Notes under the pieces: generated by a model
The model's database searches: none
What the model was told of the DNA's origin: nothing
The model's input: only the letters and a program-made list of their open reading frames with translations
Position numbers and translations under genes: made by a program
Assembly: GCA_000708835.1 (NCBI GenBank)
Contig: DF237646.1
Span: 1,260 to 37,708 of the forward strand
DNA length: 36,449 nt
Direction: 5' to 3'
Source: Klebsormidium nitens
Taxonomy: Eukaryota; Streptophyta; Klebsormidiophyceae; Klebsormidiales; Klebsormidiaceae
In this document: one piece after another, positions 21,601 through 33,300 of the stretch
Numbering within the stretch: the stretch's first letter is position 1
Layout: the number at the start of each line of letters is the position of its first letter

Positions 21601-22989
21601 GTCGATAGCGCCGCTTTCTTGGAGGGGGGAGGCTCACCTGTAGACTGACGCCTGGTTTGCGTACCCCCCCGGTTGGACATTGACAGCTGTCTCCCTCAGA
21701 CGCGCCGTCTCCTGGAGCGTCTTACGCGCTTTTTCATACAAAGCGGGTCGGGGGGGCCGCATCTGCACCAACCAAGCTCAGTCAAAAACTAGGAGGTTCC
21801 TTTATACCCTCGTCATGAACGTGACGCACTCGAAGTGTTGACCTTGGAAACTAATTCAAACATTCCGACGTAATATCCACCGCCCACTTAGAGCCCCTTC
21901 TGCTCTGTTTCTTTTAAGGGAAACTTTTAAACGACGTCATGAAACACGGCGAAGAAAGATCCGGCGGGAGTTCAGACAATCAATTCGTTTGGACTGGTTC
22001 TAGCATGCCGAACGCCTCAAGAGCTTTCATGAGCACATCTAAATCGATGGGAGCTCGCAGCCATGATCGAGGTCGCCACCTGAGATAGCCAGACGGATGT
22101 TGCATAAAGGCCTTTTTCTGTTGGCTCCGTTTAGTGACCTAAGAAACGTTCTCAAAAACTCGAAGAGACCAGCTCACCGTGTCTCTGTAGTGCGATGTCC
22201 GGTGATCCCCCACCGTCGCTGTGGCCAGCCTCTCAAAAGTGGCACAGTCCGGGCTCTTCTCGAGTCGCTCCGTGCTTCCCTTCGTTGGGGGGGGCAGCGC
22301 GGCAAAGGCGGGACAGAAGCCCGTATACCCGGGGATGCCGATGTCTGACCGGAAGGACTTGGTGCTCTTGTTACCCCCCTGACCATAACATGTAATTTCA
22401 CGACTTTAGTTGAGCCACTTTTTGATCAGATTTCTAGGCTTTTTACAGAACGGCAAAGGCTGGGCAGAATCCCGTATAGCCTGGGATGCTGATGTCTGAC
22501 CGGCCCGGACTTTGTGCTCTTGTTGACCCCCTGAAAAGAGTTTGTGATTCCACGAGTTAAGGTTTGGACAAGAGCTCGGCCGCTTAAGCCTCTGAACACT
22601 TTGGCACTTAGCATTGTCAACCGGAAGCCACTGTTGCCGTTGGCAGCTTATCAATGACTTCGTGGTCCTTCTGCCAGCGTCACTCAGCTGTGAGGAGTAT
22701 GCAACTGGGGGCAGCCTAGCGGTCCCATACGAGAGAACGTGCCGCGCAGAATCTAGAAGTGCTATAGGATCAGTATCAGAAGCTCTTTCCTCAACAGCGT
22801 CAAATCCTGGAAATGCTTGATGAGCCCCATACAGCTCCGGTAAACAGAAAATTCAAAGGTGTTCACTCAACTTGAAGCCAACAAAAGTGGTTGATTTCTG
22901 GTCAAGAAGCTAACCTGACGCACTCCCTTGTGCATGGTGTCGATTGGTGGGTTCACTCCTTTCCCAATAAGAGGAGGCCCGATAGCCAT
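18689..22989 (-). CDS. Probable flagellar microtubule inner protein (FAM166/CIMIP2-like), ten exons
   Basis: Exons: 22989-22915, 22378-22178, 21762-21638, 21325-21214, 21004-20909, 20489-about 20445, about 20097-20062, 19706-19632, 19307-19215 and 18832-18689. Except around exons 6-7, all borders are GT...AG and phases agree. The start MAIGPPLIGKGVNPP lies in AAAATGGC. Exon 2 carries SDIGIPGYTGFCPAF and exon 8 carries RGTAHIPGYSGHVPK. This PGY[ST]GxxP motif, repeated along a small basic, low-complexity chain, is characteristic of FAM166/CIMIP2 proteins bound inside axonemal doublet microtubules. Exon 3 reads as a helix (YEKARKTLQETARLRETA). The product is about 333 residues ending QGAAVARK. 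Doubts: the exon 6/7 junction could be GAA|GTTTTC to AAG|CAC, or use the CAG at 20111-20113 with another donor. The exact family is inferred from motif only. The gene diverges from the polyphenol oxidase gene. Confidence 0.7.
22443..22536 (-). pseudogene. Echo of exon 2 of the FAM166/CIMIP2-like gene
   Basis: On the minus strand, CTCTTTTCAG then GGGGTCAACAAGAGCAC repeats the acceptor and start of exon 2 (22378) at an offset of about 151 bp. The similarity runs through the PGYTGFCPAFA coding region. A one-base insertion (TCCGGGCCGG for TCCTTCCGG) breaks the frame, so the copy is dead as an in-frame exon, although its splice acceptor looks intact. Confidence 0.85.
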
Positions 22990-24399
22990 TTTGAACACTT
23001 GTCTAAGCGCCCGCCGCTTTCTTTATTCCAGTACTGCAAGTAGCCCACCTACGAGTACTGGAAATTTGTTGTTCTCAATGCTGGCTTGCTTACACTCTTG
23101 CTCGGAACAGAAACCCCTTACTCTTGCCCCGCTTAGTACGTTCGGAACCAAGGAGCTTTCAGCCACCGGCCCGAGGCCCCGATGCGGTTGCAAGAAGTGG
23201 ACTACAAAGTTGAGTTTAATCTGACTCGTTAACAGAGAATCGGCAGCCTAATTCCTTTGCAGTAGTGTAGCGCGCATCAGGCGCAGGACTATGTCTGTTG
23301 GAATTGAAAACTAATCAAGAGTTGCTGCCAAGGCAACATCCCACACTGGTTATTAAAATGGTCACTACTGTCTGACTGGTATCAGTTCACCATTGACAGA
23401 GTCTCCTGCAAGTTTCTTTCTTCTTTCAGAGCGGGTACCCTGTGCACGCAGTGTGTTCCCTCCGAGGTTCATGACGTGGCTTATGCCCTTCTGTTGCAGA
23501 ATAGCAGAACAAACTAGATAACGCAGAGGCTACTAATAGCTGCAGCATTGTACAATGCCAAGCAATGCTTCCCTGTACCCTGATTTCCAAATCAATATGC
23601 GTTATTAATGTCAATTTTATGTTTACAGCGATCTTTTTCGTGGGCAGGCTCTAATGCAGCAGGGCAAACTGTTGCAGTCGTCTCAACCTAACATAGTCTG
23701 GACGGTTCATCGTAGGGTACTTTCATAACGTGGCGCTTTTCCAAGCAACGTACCAAGATCCACCAGCTGAGTGAGTCACCTCATGAGCCCCCTCATTTAT
23801 CTAAGCAGAATTTCACCAGGCGAATGAGTGGTGAAGACGCTAGACGCTACCCTGCACATCACATGCCGGCCGGCATCATTGTTGATGACCGACTCGGGGC
23901 TTCCCACTGCACAGTGTTACATAGCTAACGTACGATCGAGGGGCATTGCACCGATCCAACCGTTTCTTGATAGGTTGCTCGTTTGTAACTGCAATCTGAA
24001 CCGTGCATCTTGAGCTTTGCCGAGCATTGGACGGGTGAAATTCGTCAAACAAGTGCATTGCATACAGTGTGGAGGCTTGCACTGCATGCACGATGCATCA
24101 TGCATTGATGCAAAGTTGACAAGGAATATGCATCTCTAAACTCTTTTCAACAGCTCCACGAGCAGCAATTCGCGCGCCCCTTCGTCAAAGCATACGGAAT
24201 GAGGACTGATGCTTTGCTGCATATTCTGTTTGGGTTGGATGATCCCTCTTGGGGCTCTTTTGCGCGCAGCATTGTGCAGGGCTGTGAAGGTCAGAGCACC
24301 TGCATTCGAATGACAAGGTTGCACATTAAGAGCGGTGCCATGAATGAAACAGAAGGACTTGGCTTCAGTTGGATGAGAGGCTGTTAGGCAGATTCCAAC
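22990..24399. promoter_or_regulatory. Divergent intergenic region between flagellar-type gene and polyphenol oxidase
   Basis: The two ATGs face away from each other across 1.4 kb, so promoters for both must lie here. No clear TATA box was found. A cluster of TGCATG/ATGCAT words at 24082-24112 (GCACTGCATGCACGATGCAT and on) is nearly palindromic. Short open frames only. Confidence 0.45.
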
Positions 24400-27300
24400 A
24401 TGGCGGTCGGCCGAAGCAATGGCAGCCGCTGTTATTCGACTGCATTGCTGCAAAGGGTGGCGCTCCTGATCCTCCTTACAAACTCCCTGCTGGACACTTG
24501 CAACTGGCTCTTTCACCCTGAACCTGCACTGGGATCTCAGGGTGATCTGCAAGCACGGTTTAGGCCTCTGCAGGGGTTTAGGGTTACGGGAGTCGCCGCC
24601 GCGCCAGTCTCCGCCCCCAATGTCTTCTCCTGCACTGGGAGCTGCTGTCCTCCCAAGCAGTCACCAAAGCTCTGGTCCCCGCAACTACAGAGTGGCCCTG
24701 TCAGAACACGCCTCTCGTTTCAGACAGCATTTAGTGACCCCGCATATGTCAGCAAGTACAAGCTAGCTTACCAGAAGTTGAGAGAGCTGCAAGCGAGCAA
24801 TGCGAGCGATCCCCGGGGGTGGCTCCAACAGGCCAATGTGCACTGCGCTTATTGCTCGAACACGTACGGGATGGACATACATCGCACATGGTTGTTCTTC
24901 CCTTGGCATCGGTGAGTTGTCTCAGTCCTGTTTCCTCCGGAAGAAATGATTAATCTTCTTTTCTTGTCTATGCTTCCTTGCTCCAATGCCCCCTTCCACA
25001 ATCGGGAGTTGCCTTTCTTGGCGTTGATCAGCTGTACAACGATGTGCCTGCTCCCTTCTCTAGAGTCTGCCTGTACCAAGGTAGTGACCAATCGATGCAG
25101 TCTTTCTTTATGTCCTAGCTACCTGCATTTCGTCTTGCCTTTACTGAAGTTGAAGCTCCAGATCCGAATGCTGCTTTGGCGCACCTTCTTCAGGCATTCA
25201 TCGTGCAAGTGCATCTTTTACCTGATTTCGATTGTTCCAAACCGAGTTTATTTCCTGAGGCGCGCATATACCTGCGTGTGTGGACAAGTGCTGATTTGCT
25301 GTGCAAATGCTTGAGGGCTATGCCAGTCCTGGCCTTCCGAGAGGCTTGTTCAAATAGCAAGCGCATACTGCAAGTGCAGCGCACACTCTGCAAATACCAC
25401 ACCTGCCTTTAGGCGACAAGCAGGCTCCTTGGAAGCTTCAAGTGGAGACCCCAAGTTTGCACTGCAGTATGGATGCAAGTTATCAGACAGTCAAGAGCAT
25501 TGCAACTAGTCTGGTTGCAGATTGGATTTCTGCATCACTGACATGAGAGACCGACCGCAGCGGCGAGAAAACTCTCCATCTGATTGATTATTTACTCAGT
25601 AATCCTTGGGCAGCTCAGCGGGGAACCACAGTAATTTTACTGATTCTCTGAAAGGAACATATTCTTCGATAATGGCGAGGTGAAGCCGCTTCGAGCAGTG
25701 CAGTATGAAGAATCTTCGGACGGTCCTTTATTTCCAAAAGCGGATCCTTCGGCAGCTGAAGGATACTCCAGGTTATTCACACTGGCGTTGTGGTATTGGG
25801 ACAATGTGGTGGATTGAAACGGTGTGCAAAGATCTCAGTCGGATGAATGTGTGAAGTCTCTCCAGGTGGTGCCTGTACTGAATGAGCAGATCCTGGGGCA
25901 GCTGATTGGAGACCCCACATTCACGCTGCCGCTTTAGGCGGGGATGTATGTTCGATTGGCTCAGTGTGATAATCCTCTGATCAACTGGTGTGAATATTCT
26001 CCAGGTGGTACCTGTACTTTCACGAGCGCATCCTGGGGCAGCTGATTGGAGACCCCGCATTCACACTGTCACTTCAGATAGGGATGTCATATCGATTGGA
26101 TGAGTGTGAAAAAGCTCTGATTGACCAGTGTGAATATTCTCCAGGTGGTATCTGTACTTCCACGAGCGCATCCTGGAGCAGCGGTTCGGGCACCCCACAC
26201 TGCCGTTTTTAGACAGGGACGTAATGTTTAAAAACCTTTTGACCAGACAAGTTCGAATACTTTTCAGGTGGTACCTTTACTTCCACGAGCGCATCCTGGG
26301 GCAACTGATTGGGGACCCCACATTCACACTGCCGTTCTGGAACTGGGACAGCGCTGCAGGGCGGGCCATCCCGGCGGCGTTTCTGGACAAGAGCAGTCCG
26401 ATCTACAATGCAAATCGGAACAATCTCAACAGCCTCATGAGTCAGGTACGAATTGCTGTTGAGAAACTTCTGATCTTGTTTGAGTACAGGTTGACAGCAG
26501 TTGAGAGGACATCGGAGGCCTCTTCTTGAGGCAGCCGGAATGTGCACCTATTCGTATCAAGTGGAGCAGTCAGCTTCTTGTCGCAGATTTCTCGCAACGT
26601 TTTCCTGAAATTGTGGTTGGCGTTTCATGATCCCGCTGTTTTCTCAATCAGTCCTGCGAGCTCTCAGCACTGAACTGTGCCTCGAACCAGGTCGCCTAAT
26701 ATCAAGGCAGGCTTTGCAGCTTTCGTGCTTCAGCTCTCCGTGGTGGATTCTCTTCTTCAGAACGATAACACTACCTCCTTTGACATGCCCTTCTGTCTGG
26801 ACCTTAGGCCTATTCTTGATTCGTCCTCATTGCGCAATAGGGTCGTCTGGTGGCAATTATTCCGCCAATCAAACGGCTTGAGTTTTTGGTACGTGCAGAT
26901 CACCAGCTCATGCAGCATCCCCCAGATGCAGTCCGCGATGCTAGACGCGCAGACGACATCGCTCTTCCTTGGCAAACCCCCTGGGACCGGAAGTGCAGGT
27001 TAGTTGGTAAATCTTCTGTGCCTTCTTTCTTCTTGTGGACTCCGCGGCCGCAGTCGTTAGAGACTCCGTTTCGGCTATCTATCCTTCTTCAAGACCGCAG
27101 CGGCAGGTCAGTCGGTATGTTGAAAAGTCCTGCGTGTGAAGATCTCTCTCTTTTTCGTTGTTTCGTTGTTATTCGAAAGGACCATTGGCTTCATTGACCT
27201 TTTTCAAATGTTCGTCGTGCAAGGAAAAAAGCACACTGCATTCGCAACCTTTATAAAAGCTGGGAACTGGCAGGGTCAGGCTTGTTGCTCGAAACCGACG

Positions 27301-30300
27301 TCTTTCGTGTATGGTCCTATGTTCAATCTCCCTCAAACAGTTTTGTCCTCTTTGTCCGTCTCAAAACTCCATGTTAGCGACTCTCATTCACATATACATT
27401 GGTCGCACAATATTGATGAATCAACGCCGACAACATGGTATCGAGAATGCAGTGCTGAACATTCGGGTCCTTCTTACAGTATCAATCTGTAAGCTCTCCA
27501 AGCAGGTCCAGGCTCAACGTTCTGACCTTTCGTCTTGATCTGGTTTACCAACCGAACTGACTTGATTCCACAATCGCTCCTTGCATTCTTGATCAGGCCT
27601 GCTCGCGAGCGTCGGCAAAATGAGAACAGGATCTTTCCTCGAACTACCCTACGCCCAACTTTGAGGGAGCTCGTGAGGTCGGGAAGCCAACGTCGCTTTC
27701 TGTGTGCCACGTCCGGCGTCCTAACGAGGTCCTATCGGACGCCCTATCCAATACTCTCTCAGCACGCATCAATTACAGGTTCCCTTTTGCGGAGGGACGT
27801 GCCGCGGTTTTTCAGATCCAGCCGCTGATCAGACTTTCCGGACTCACTTTTGTCAGAGGGTCCTGTCGAGTTGAGAGTATGCGGCGACCGGCCTTGACTT
27901 AATTCGTCATAGATATGGAACCCCTGGAAAAGTTAGCTTATATATCTTGATTTTCAGCTCTAGCGAAGCCTTTGAAATTCTTACTTTCAGGGGGTTCCGT
28001 GGAGTTGGGAGTACACGGAGCAGTCCACGTGGCAACCGGCCTGCAGTCGAGCCCTTACATCGACATGGGGTCTCTGTCCTCTGCCGGGAAAGACGCCCTC
28101 TTCTACGCGCACCACCTGAACATCGATAGGCTATGGTGGCTCTGGCCCCAGCTGCCCCCCGCCGCGAACGGCAACCCGCGCGCGAATCCGACGAGCGCCG
28201 ACTGGCTTAACTCGCAGTTTGCGTTCTACGACGAGAACGCACAGCTGACCATGTAAGTCTGTCTCAGGTTAGAGTCCAAAAAGTTTGTTTCGCAAACGCG
28301 AAGTTGTTTTTCCTTTCGTGTGGTAATCAAAAACAGCCCGCGGTTGATTATGATCTCTGCGTGAACGCGACGAGCATCGAGTAGACCAACTCGCGCACTG
28401 CGATCCTGACCGAGGACGCCCAATCCAGTTTGAAGGCTCGTCTCCTGTTGAGCACCAGGTTCCGGATGTAGACAATTGGATGCGTGTTGTGCTAGTGGTT
28501 TTCAGTACTTCGACCTATTTCCATTTCTGGGCTTTTGACAAGTGGTTGAAGATGATGGATAAAATTTGCGCTTTATTTCTCGAGGGCGGATGAGGATTGG
28601 AGGAGATCCAGTACCATGTTTTGGTACCCTCCATTTGTTGGAGAATCGATACTTTCGAAGAGCTCTGAGCTGCACTTCCTTCTCGAGTCTTCTCAGTTTA
28701 GTTCCAGACGATCAGTTGATAGAACATCGTTCCGAGCGTTCGATCCATACAGTCCAGAATTCGAGCAGATAGTTTCTCAGAACGGCGATTCCATCGATCA
28801 GGGGGAAGCCTTCCCGGCTTTTTAATTGACGGGCCAGGTCAAAAGCTGGCTGCGATTCTAGTTCCCCGCAGATTGAGCTTGTTCCAGACAGCGGTTTGTC
28901 TTTCTTGTGTTGAAAAGCTCCTTCTACGCTCTTGAGCTGAAACGCCAACGCCTAAGCACGATAATTCTGCGCGCACGAGCACCCAAAGCACTTACACACA
29001 CCGGCACTCACTTTTCGCCGGCACCAGTCTGAGCGTCCTGCGCCAAAGCCGTGCAGAGTGTCGGTGAAAGACGCGGCGAACCTGGAGCAGTCCATGGGGG
29101 TCACGTACGAAGCCGTCCCAAACGACTGGTACTACGCAGCCACTCCGTCACCCTCACCGTCACCGTCCGCCGCACCGTCACTCTCGCCGTCACCATTACC
29201 GTCCCCCTCGGCATCACCGTTACCGTCCCCGTCTCCCTCCTCGTCACCCACACCGTCGCCCTCCAAGTCACCGGTGCCGTCGCAATCTGCCGCCCCGTCA
29301 CCGTCCGGCTCGCCGGCGCCGTCCGCTTCACAGTCACCTCTTCCGTCACCTTCCCCGTCACGGCTCGTGTCTCCGTCACCGTCACTCGCACCGTCAGCCT
29401 CTACTTCTCCCGCCCCCTCGAACTCGCCGGCCGCTTCGGCATCTCCGATACCATCTCCTTCCAAGTCATCCAACCCCTCCCCTTCTCCGATTCCCTCCCC
29501 ATCTCTCGTTCCCTCCCCCTCACCAGCAGCCTCGAGCTCCGCAAACCCCAGCCCTAGCGCCTCTGCTTCGCCTTCACCAACTCCGTCATCGTCCGCAACT
29601 CCCTCCCCTTCACATTCTGCCAATCCTTCACTTTCCAAATCACCTTCAATCTTCGCTTCCCTCGAGCCGTCCTCCTCTCCTCTTCCCTCTGCCCCGAATT
29701 CGCCCCTGCCCTCCACATCTAGTTCTCCAGCGCCCTCGGCCTCCCCATCCCCTTCAAACTCCGCTACTCCGTCCATCTCACCAGCTGTCTCCGCTTCACC
29801 CGAACCGTCCTTCTCTCCTCTTCCCTCACCCCTTCCATCCGCATCTAGTTCTCCAACGACCTCGGTCTCTCCATCTCCTTCGTCGTCTTCTGAACCATCT
29901 CCCTCAAGCTCTCCCGCTTCTTCGAACTCCCCCTCACCAATTGCCTCAGCTTCGCCTGCGGCTTCCAACTCCCCTCTTCCATCTCCTTCAAATTCACCTT
30001 TCCCTTCCACATTCACGTCTCCGGCGCCCTCGATCTCCCCTACTCCGTCGTCGTCTTCAGCCCCGTCTCCCTCCAACTCTGTGCCTCCCTCAAACTCCCC
30101 CTCGCCAATTGCCTCTCCTTCGCCTGCGGCTTCCAACTCCCCCCTTCCATCGCCCTCGACTTCACCTTTTCCTTCCACATCTAGTTCTCCCGCGCCCTCG
30201 GTTTCCCCAGCTCCTTCGAACTCTCTGCCTCCGTCAAACTCCCCCTCACCAATCGCCTCTGCTTCGCCTGCAACTTCCAACTCCCCTCTTCCCTCCACAT

Positions 30301-33300
30301 CTAGTTCTCCCGCCCCCTCGCTTTCCCTAGCTCCTTCGTCTTCACCCGTTCCCTCGCCTTCTAACTCGCCCAATCCTTCCACTTCTCCTTCCCCAGTTCC
30401 CTCAACCTCTCCGTCACAGTTGCCGGTTCCATCTCCCTCAGGCTCACCTCTTCCAAGCCCCTCGGTATCTACTTCCCCGGCAATCTCCCTTTCTCCATAC
30501 CCTTCAATCTCCGCCACCCCGTCCCCCTTCAACTCTCCCTTCCCATCTAATTCGCCCTCGCCAGTTGCTTCGTCCTCACCCGCGCAGTCAAGCTCTCCCC
30601 TTCCGTCACACTCTGCGTCACCAAAATTCAGCCCCCCGGTCTCCCCGTCTCCAAACCCCTCCCCCTCGCTCCCTCCTTCTTCTTCTTCGACACCATCCCC
30701 TTCAAGTTCTCCTGTTCCATCCCCGTCTAACATTCCCTCTCCATCAGCTGCGCCTTTCATTTCCCCTTCCCCTAGCGCTTCATCAGCACCTCCCCCTTCC
30801 GTATCTCCGCACCCCTCGGTTTCGGCTAACTCCTCCCCTAACCCTAGCCGCTCCCCTAACCCCAGCGCTTCTCCCAGTCCACGCCCCTCAAACTCGCAAA
30901 CTCCGGCGCCCAGTGCTAGCGCAGTTGCCTCTCGAAGCCCCGCCCCCTCCATAAGTCCCCGAGCTTCGGTTAGCCCTAAACCCTCGGTTAGCGCCAAACC
31001 CTCGGTTAGCGCCAGACCCTCCTCAAGCCCGCGGCAGTATCCAACCCCTAAACCCTCCCCCTCGTCCACCCCAAAACCTTCCCCCTTGCCGGCAAACGCT
31101 TACCGAGACTGGCTGGTCTCGCTTTTGAGCGCCCATTACTCGCAGCAGTACGGTGTTCCTTATAAACCAGCGGAACAGGGTTACGGAAGTTACGGAAACA
31201 CAGGGTACGGGAATTCTGGTTACGGGGCGGCTTACACAAATCCGTACCAAGGTTTCGGCAACCAAGGGCAAAACCAGGCATACTATCCTTTTGGGAGTTA
31301 CCCAGCGGTTAGCACGGCTGGGGCGTCAAATCAGGGTTATTGGCAGAGTGCTTATGATGGGTCCCAGCAGTTAGGAGAGGCAAACGACGAGGGCAATGAA
31401 AGAGGAAACGGTGACTTTTGGGGGCGACGTGGCAGGCGACTGCTCGCCCAGGTGAGCTACGAATTCGTGGACACCTGTCCGAAACATCAATATCAAAATC
31501 TTTATCGTCAAGTCCTTATTTCCTCCTTAATGAAGGCTCAAAGTAGCTGGTTGGGAAGTGGTTTGTACCGCTCAGCATTTTCTTGTATGAAAGTCTCCTT
31601 GTAGTGGTTTGCATGTACCAGTTCAGGCCGAGTTCGGCTTGTGGACATGCTTACTGTTTTCGAGAGTGTCCATCCAAAGCGGGTGTGGGCCCTTCAGTCT
31701 TTTCTGATCCCGATCTCTTTCTTCCTCCAAAGGCTGTTTGGCTTGGCGTATAACCCTTTCAAAGAGTCTGTTTGGCATCTTTTTGCATAATGCACGCGTA
31801 TTGGTTGACGGGATCAACTCCTGAAGCTCCTGCAGTGAGCCCCCGGGAACCTAGCATAGAGGTTATCAGATTGCCAGATGAAACCTCCGTTCCTCCTCCG
31901 TTCCGTTCCTCCGTTCATCTCTAATCAGAGCCACTCCGCGCATTTGCCCCGTCCTCTAAAGGCTCCTTTCCCACACAGGGAAACTCCAACCGGGACGACT
32001 CTCCAGGGCAGCCCACCAGCCGTCGCCGGCGCAACCGGGAAGACAACTACGACCCCATCCAAGTTCTCGCAAACACCCCCCCGGCACCGGTCACCCCTCT
32101 CCCGGGGCAATCCCCTGGGCGTAATTACGTCCCTTTCACCACTGGTCCGTGTGTCACGAACATCAACCGGCCGCGACGGCCTCCCAAAAAGGAGGGGAGG
32201 AAACCTGCGGCGTCCCCCAAACCGGGCGCGGTCAACCCGGTGGTTAACGACACGTCCGGGGTGGTGGAGGTGCTGGTTATCCAGGGGTTATGCGTCCCGG
32301 TCAACACGAACGTGACGTTCCAGGTGTATCTGGAACTTCCGCAAGTAAGAGAAAACGTCTGAGGCGAATCATCGCAAGGTCCCAGCAACCTTGGAGCTCT
32401 TTTCAGAATCACATGGTCTGGCCACGTGGGAGAAGTGCAAATGAATCAAACCAGACAAGTGATGAGCACGTTCCGTTTCGCACGCCTTTCAAGGTTTTTG
32501 ATGGCTGAAGCGAGCAGCGTAGATGACAGTCGTTGCTGGAAACAGCGTGCAGAACTGTGAAAGAGTTGGAGGAGAGTACACATGAAGATCAGTGTATGAC
32601 TTGCTTCGCCTATTCTAAAGTGCCACGTTCTGAATTGTCAAACATTCTAAGACCGCATCTTCACCGGCAATCCGCAGTTCAACGATCTTTTTCATTCAAT
32701 CCGCTGATATTCAATCAATGTCCTGCTTTTACTCTGCTCTTCGTCGTGAATCTGATCCCCCGAGCGATATTTATCAATGCCAAAGCTCTTTCTTAATCGC
32801 GAAGCTAACCCCAACACTTTCCACGCAGGCCACTGCCCGCGTTTACCCTGACGACAGCCGCGTTTCCCGCTGGTACGTCGGCCAGTACGTCCACGTTCCG
32901 ATGATGCCTATGGGCGGCACCGGAACGGACGGAATCGACGGAAGCGGAATGTTGGACGGTGGGATGGGCGGCATGCGGCGAAGACGGCTGCTTGGGGTGC
33001 AGGTAAGGAGGCGGTTAAAATATCAAATTGTTTTTAAGAAAAAGCTGAGTATTTTGAGAACCATTCGAGTTGTCCCCTCTTCGTGATTGCTTGTATGTCA
33101 TCAGGCTATTGATCGCAAGTCTTCTCTAACGGTTATAGTTGTTGAGTGGCCTTGATTTGTGCTGTCTCCAAAATCTCGAAAGTAGCAATAGGCTTCCGTC
33201 TTGATCCATGTTACACCTCTTCCGTAGTATATTCTGTGTCGTAAAATGGCCCGCAATTGTGATGGATTATTGCCACCGGTTCGACGTGCGAACGGTGCGC

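Noticed and set aside
26004-26220. Copy at 26005 as an active alternative exon 2
   Set aside because: Although its first 19 codons are intact, there is no usable GT donor soon after and the frame runs to TAG in the next copy.
29132-31069. 645-codon open frame antisense to the polyphenol oxidase Ser-Pro module
   Set aside because: It is the complement of TCN/CCN codons and reads only Gly, Glu, Asp and Ala low-complexity; no start context, splice sites or domain.
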